Made by a program: the position numbers and the translations under genes
Part shown: positions 61,627 through 64,000 of the stretch, piece by piece
How the letters are laid out: every line of letters starts with the position of its first letter
Numbering within the stretch: the first letter of the stretch is position 1
Assembly: GCF_039543225.1 (NCBI RefSeq)
Contig: NZ_BAABJI010000002.1
Location: 62,001-126,000 of the forward strand
Origin: Mucilaginibacter defluvii
GTDB lineage: Bacteria > Bacteroidota > Bacteroidia > Sphingobacteriales > Sphingobacteriaceae
Length of the DNA: 64,000 nucleotides
Direction of reading: 5' to 3'
The notes under the pieces: generated by a model
The model's input: only the letters and a program-made list of their open reading frames with translations
The model's database searches: none
What the model was told of the DNA's origin: nothing

Positions 61627-63159
61627 TTGGACCGAATTCAGCTCGAAATAAATAACACCGTTCGCGCCGGCAATACAGGCCGTGGTTTTTTTGCCGCGGT
61701 AAAGAAAACCTTATTTATTGATAAGCTTAACAATCGCGGCGGCATTATCCTGCTTGCGCTGTTAGCGCTGGCTTTCGGCGCAGGTGTGGCCAAATTCGGT
61801 ATTGTTTTTAGCGTGCTCGTTTTCGGTGCCATTATTGCCACCTGGGTAATGGCCGGCATTATTGCCTCTATAAACTTCGGTATAGTAGTGGTGGTAGTGA
61901 TGGCCTTTATGCTGTTTATGTTGATGCGTATAGGCGTGTCGGGCCCGGTTGGTATACTAATGGATGCGCTGCAGGTGATCTTGATGATCAGTACACTGGT
62001 ACGCTTAAAGCGTGAGGATAACTGGGAATTGTTGCGCGGGCCGGTAAGTACCGTGGTGTTAATTTGGATAGGTTATAATGTATTGCAATTTGTCAACCCT
62101 TTTGCCGAGTCGCGCCTGGCTTGGGTTTATACCATACGCACGGTCGCGATAGTGTTGTTCAGCTATTTTGTATTTGTTTATAATATCCGTACCATAGGCA
62201 TGCTGCGTATAGCCATTAAGGTTTGGCTGCTGCTGGCATTAATTGGTGCCTTGTATGCCTACAAGCAAGAGTATATCGGTTTTTCGGCGGCAGAGGACGC
62301 CTACCTGCACTCTGACCCTGAAATAGCATCGTTACTATTCATTGGCGGGCACTGGCGCAAGTTCTCCATATTTTCAGATCCGGTGGCTTTTGCTTACAAT
62401 ATGGTAATGCCAAGTATAATTTGCATTTGTGTAATGGCAGGTAAGTTCAAACTCTGGCAAAAAATTGTAGCCGGGTTAATGGTTTGCATGTTTCTGCAAT
62501 CCATGCTTTTCTCGGGCACGCGGGGCGCTAACGTGCTTTTACCAGCAGCCATGGTGCTGTTCGCTATACTTAACTTCAATAAAAAGGTTTTAATATTTGC
62601 CATAATGGGGGCGGTGTTTTTGGTTGTACTCATCAATATACCCACCAGTAACCCTAATATTATGCGTTTTCAAACGGCGTTCAGGCCTAATAACGACGAT
62701 TCGTACAATCTGCGTAAAATGAACCAAAAGCGTATTCAGCCTTTCATTCAATCGCATCCGTTTGGCGGCGGTTTAGGCGCTACTGGCACCTGGGGAAAAA
62801 GGTTTGCCCCCGGATCTTACCTCGCAAATTTTCCACCGGATAGCGGTTATATTCGTACAGCTGTAGAGCTGGGCTGGGTGGGCCTCATTATTTTTTGTAC
62901 CATGGTTTTCGTTATTTTAAAAACCGGTATCAATTATTTTTACAGGATAAGAGATGCTGAGCTCAAAACCTATTGTTTGGCCATGACCTTGGTTGTATTT
63001 GCCTATAACATAGCGAACTTTCCGCAGGAGGCACTGGTACAGTATCCGTCAAACCTGTTGTTCCCGTTGGCCGCCGCGCTTATAACGGTAAGTTACCGGC
63101 TTGATAGGCAAAAGCGGAATGGTGATAACATTACGGAGCCTACTTCCGTAAAATATTGA
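61627..63159 (+). CDS. Wzy/O-antigen ligase family polymerase
   Basis: This 510-residue polytopic protein has about eleven membrane helices and the O-antigen ligase-type core (FSGTRGANVLLPAAMV, about residues 297-312) and a large periplasmic loop after about 360 with SHPFGGGLGATGTWGKRF. It would join or polymerise polysaccharide repeat units. No in-frame ATG exists near the start; a TTG at 61627 is the only plausible start, ten bases after the small membrane gene. Confidence 0.83.
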   Translation: MDRIQLEINNTVRAGNTGRGFFAAVKKTLFIDKLNNRGGIILLALLALAFGAGVAKFGIVFSVLVFGAIIATWVMAGIIASINFGIVVVVVMAFMLFMLMRIGVSGPVGILMDALQVILMISTLVRLKREDNWELLRGPVSTVVLIWIGYNVLQFVNPFAESRLAWVYTIRTVAIVLFSYFVFVYNIRTIGMLRIAIKVWLLLALIGALYAYKQEYIGFSAAEDAYLHSDPEIASLLFIGGHWRKFSIFSDPVAFAYNMVMPSIICICVMAGKFKLWQKIVAGLMVCMFLQSMLFSGTRGANVLLPAAMVLFAILNFNKKVLIFAIMGAVFLVVLINIPTSNPNIMRFQTAFRPNNDDSYNLRKMNQKRIQPFIQSHPFGGGLGATGTWGKRFAPGSYLANFPPDSGYIRTAVELGWVGLIIFCTMVFVILKTGINYFYRIRDAELKTYCLAMTLVVFAYNIANFPQEALVQYPSNLLFPLAAALITVSYRLDRQKRNGDNITEPTSVKY

Positions 63160-63162
63160 TAT

Positions 63163-64000
63163 ATGAACATCAGCGATAGCATACAAAACCGCGATATTGT
63201 AATTGTCGGCCAGCAACCCTGGGATGTTGAGATAGGCAGCAATTGCAAAAACCTTGCGCTTGAATTCAGTAAGCATAACCGGGTATTGTATGTTAATTCT
63301 CCGCTCGACCGTATCACGCTTTACAAGCAAAAGCACGACCCGAAAGTGCAGAAGCGCATTGATGTGATTAATGGCAAAGCAGATGGTTTGATTACGTTGC
63401 AGGATAACCTGTGGAACCTTTATCCCGACAGGATGATCGAATCGATCAACTGGGTTAGGGGCAGCTTCATTTACGATACATTAAACAAGATCAATAACAA
63501 GCGTTTCGCTTCGTCAATCAGCAAGGCTATAAAGCGTTTAGGCTTTAAGGATGTTATCTTGTTTAACGATAACGATATGTTCAGAAGCTTTTACCTGAAG
63601 GAGCTTTTACAGCCCGACGTAAGCATTTATTACTCGCGCGATTATATGCTTTATGTTGACTACTGGAAACGCCACGGCGAACGTATTGAGCCGCTGATCA
63701 TAAAAAAAAGTGACCTGTGTGTGGCTAACTCAACTTACCTGGCAAGCTATTGCGCCAAGTACAATCCCAACTCGTTTTATGTAGGCCAAGGTTGCGATCT
63801 GGAAATGTTTACCAATCAGGCTGGTTTACCCATTCCAGACGACTTAAAAAATATCGGCAAGCCGGTTATCGGTTATGTTGGTGCACTGCAAAGTATCAGG
63901 TTAGATATAGATTTGCTCGCCCATATCGCTAAAACAAAACCCGAATGGAGCATTGTTTTAGTTGGGCCCGAGGATAACGAGTTTCAGGCCAGCAGCTTAC
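63163..64000 (+). CDS. GT-B glycosyltransferase (3' partial)
   Basis: The frame is open from the ATG at 63163 to the window end (279 codons). It starts MNISDSIQNRDIVIVGQQPW and has a Rossmann-like N-terminal half (DVILFNDNDMFRSFYLKELL, SIYYSRDYMLYVDYW) and the start of the second domain (IGYVGALQSIRLDIDLL, WSIVLVGPEDNEF), matching GT4-type nucleotide-sugar transferases of exopolysaccharide clusters. It starts four bases after the polymerase stop. Confidence 0.85.
   Translation, partial: MNISDSIQNRDIVIVGQQPWDVEIGSNCKNLALEFSKHNRVLYVNSPLDRITLYKQKHDPKVQKRIDVINGKADGLITLQDNLWNLYPDRMIESINWVRGSFIYDTLNKINNKRFASSISKAIKRLGFKDVILFNDNDMFRSFYLKELLQPDVSIYYSRDYMLYVDYWKRHGERIEPLIIKKSDLCVANSTYLASYCAKYNPNSFYVGQGCDLEMFTNQAGLPIPDDLKNIGKPVIGYVGALQSIRLDIDLLAHIAKTKPEWSIVLVGPEDNEFQASSL

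Overview
The window looks like a chromosomal segment of a member of the Bacteroidota, most likely a Sphingobacteriaceae relative (Mucilaginibacter/Pedobacter type). The evidence is the TAnnTTTG-type -7 promoter elements, the many lipoproteins with an SCKKD lipobox, the bifunctional HisB, the DUF5777 and NIPSNAP proteins, the GC-rich intergenic hairpins typical of this phylum, and the near absence of Shine-Dalgarno sites. No rRNA, tRNA or CRISPR array was seen. The genus assignment is inference.

Layout. 1-4.6 kb: the end of a TPR sensor-like protein, an XRE regulator and UvrD/PcrA helicase. 4.8-8.4 kb: cytochrome c maturation (ccmE with a CxxxY haem site, ccmF) and a PhyH dioxygenase. 8.4-15.8 kb: two paralogous secreted proteins, then a forward block (DUF2520 oxidoreductase, [2Fe-2S] ferredoxin, IscX, KdsC phosphatase, Maf), followed by a tightly coupled three-gene operon of an Lgt-like acyltransferase homologue, a Tes/COG1964-like radical SAM enzyme and a small membrane protein, and then a Ppx/GppA phosphatase. 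15.9-20.7 kb (minus): dnaJ, grpE, ftsE and a LuxC-type acyl-CoA reductase. 20.8-24.4 kb: ferredoxin, a repeat island, a MarR-GNAT fusion with a palindromic operator, an NlpC/P60 hydrolase and a WD40 protein.

24.5-33.1 kb (minus): a complete histidine operon, hisG-D-(lipoprotein)-C-B-H-A-F-IE, preceded by a Bacteroidota promoter and a His-rich leader peptide. Its gene junctions are riddled with a family of GC-rich inverted-repeat elements. One of these carries a DUF559 nuclease-like ORF and is fused in frame to hisF; another has replaced the hisH start; several supply the stop codons of the preceding gene.

33.2-40.6 kb (minus): eight small lipoprotein genes built from four tandem copies of a two-gene (B-A) cassette, downstream of a GT-C-like membrane protein and gmhB. 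43.0-49.1 kb: gltB and gltD (glutamate synthase), then a second repeat island. 49.6-53.2 kb: an MFS transporter, an OmdA-like protein, an SpoU methyltransferase, YciI and NIPSNAP proteins. 53.4-57.2 kb: an ECF sigma factor, an anti-sigma/beta-barrel-like protein, YceI, DUF5777 and a Rieske lipoprotein. 57.4-64.0 kb: an exopolysaccharide cluster (half-length TolC-like protein, Wzz with a degenerate BY-kinase domain, GT2, a 49-residue membrane protein, Wzy/O-antigen ligase, and a GT-B glycosyltransferase cut by the window end).

The observations most worth following are (i) the DUF559 inverted-repeat elements that have been domesticated into his genes, (ii) the Lgt-like plus Tes-like radical SAM operon, (iii) the four-fold duplicated lipoprotein cassette, and (iv) the histidine leader peptide.
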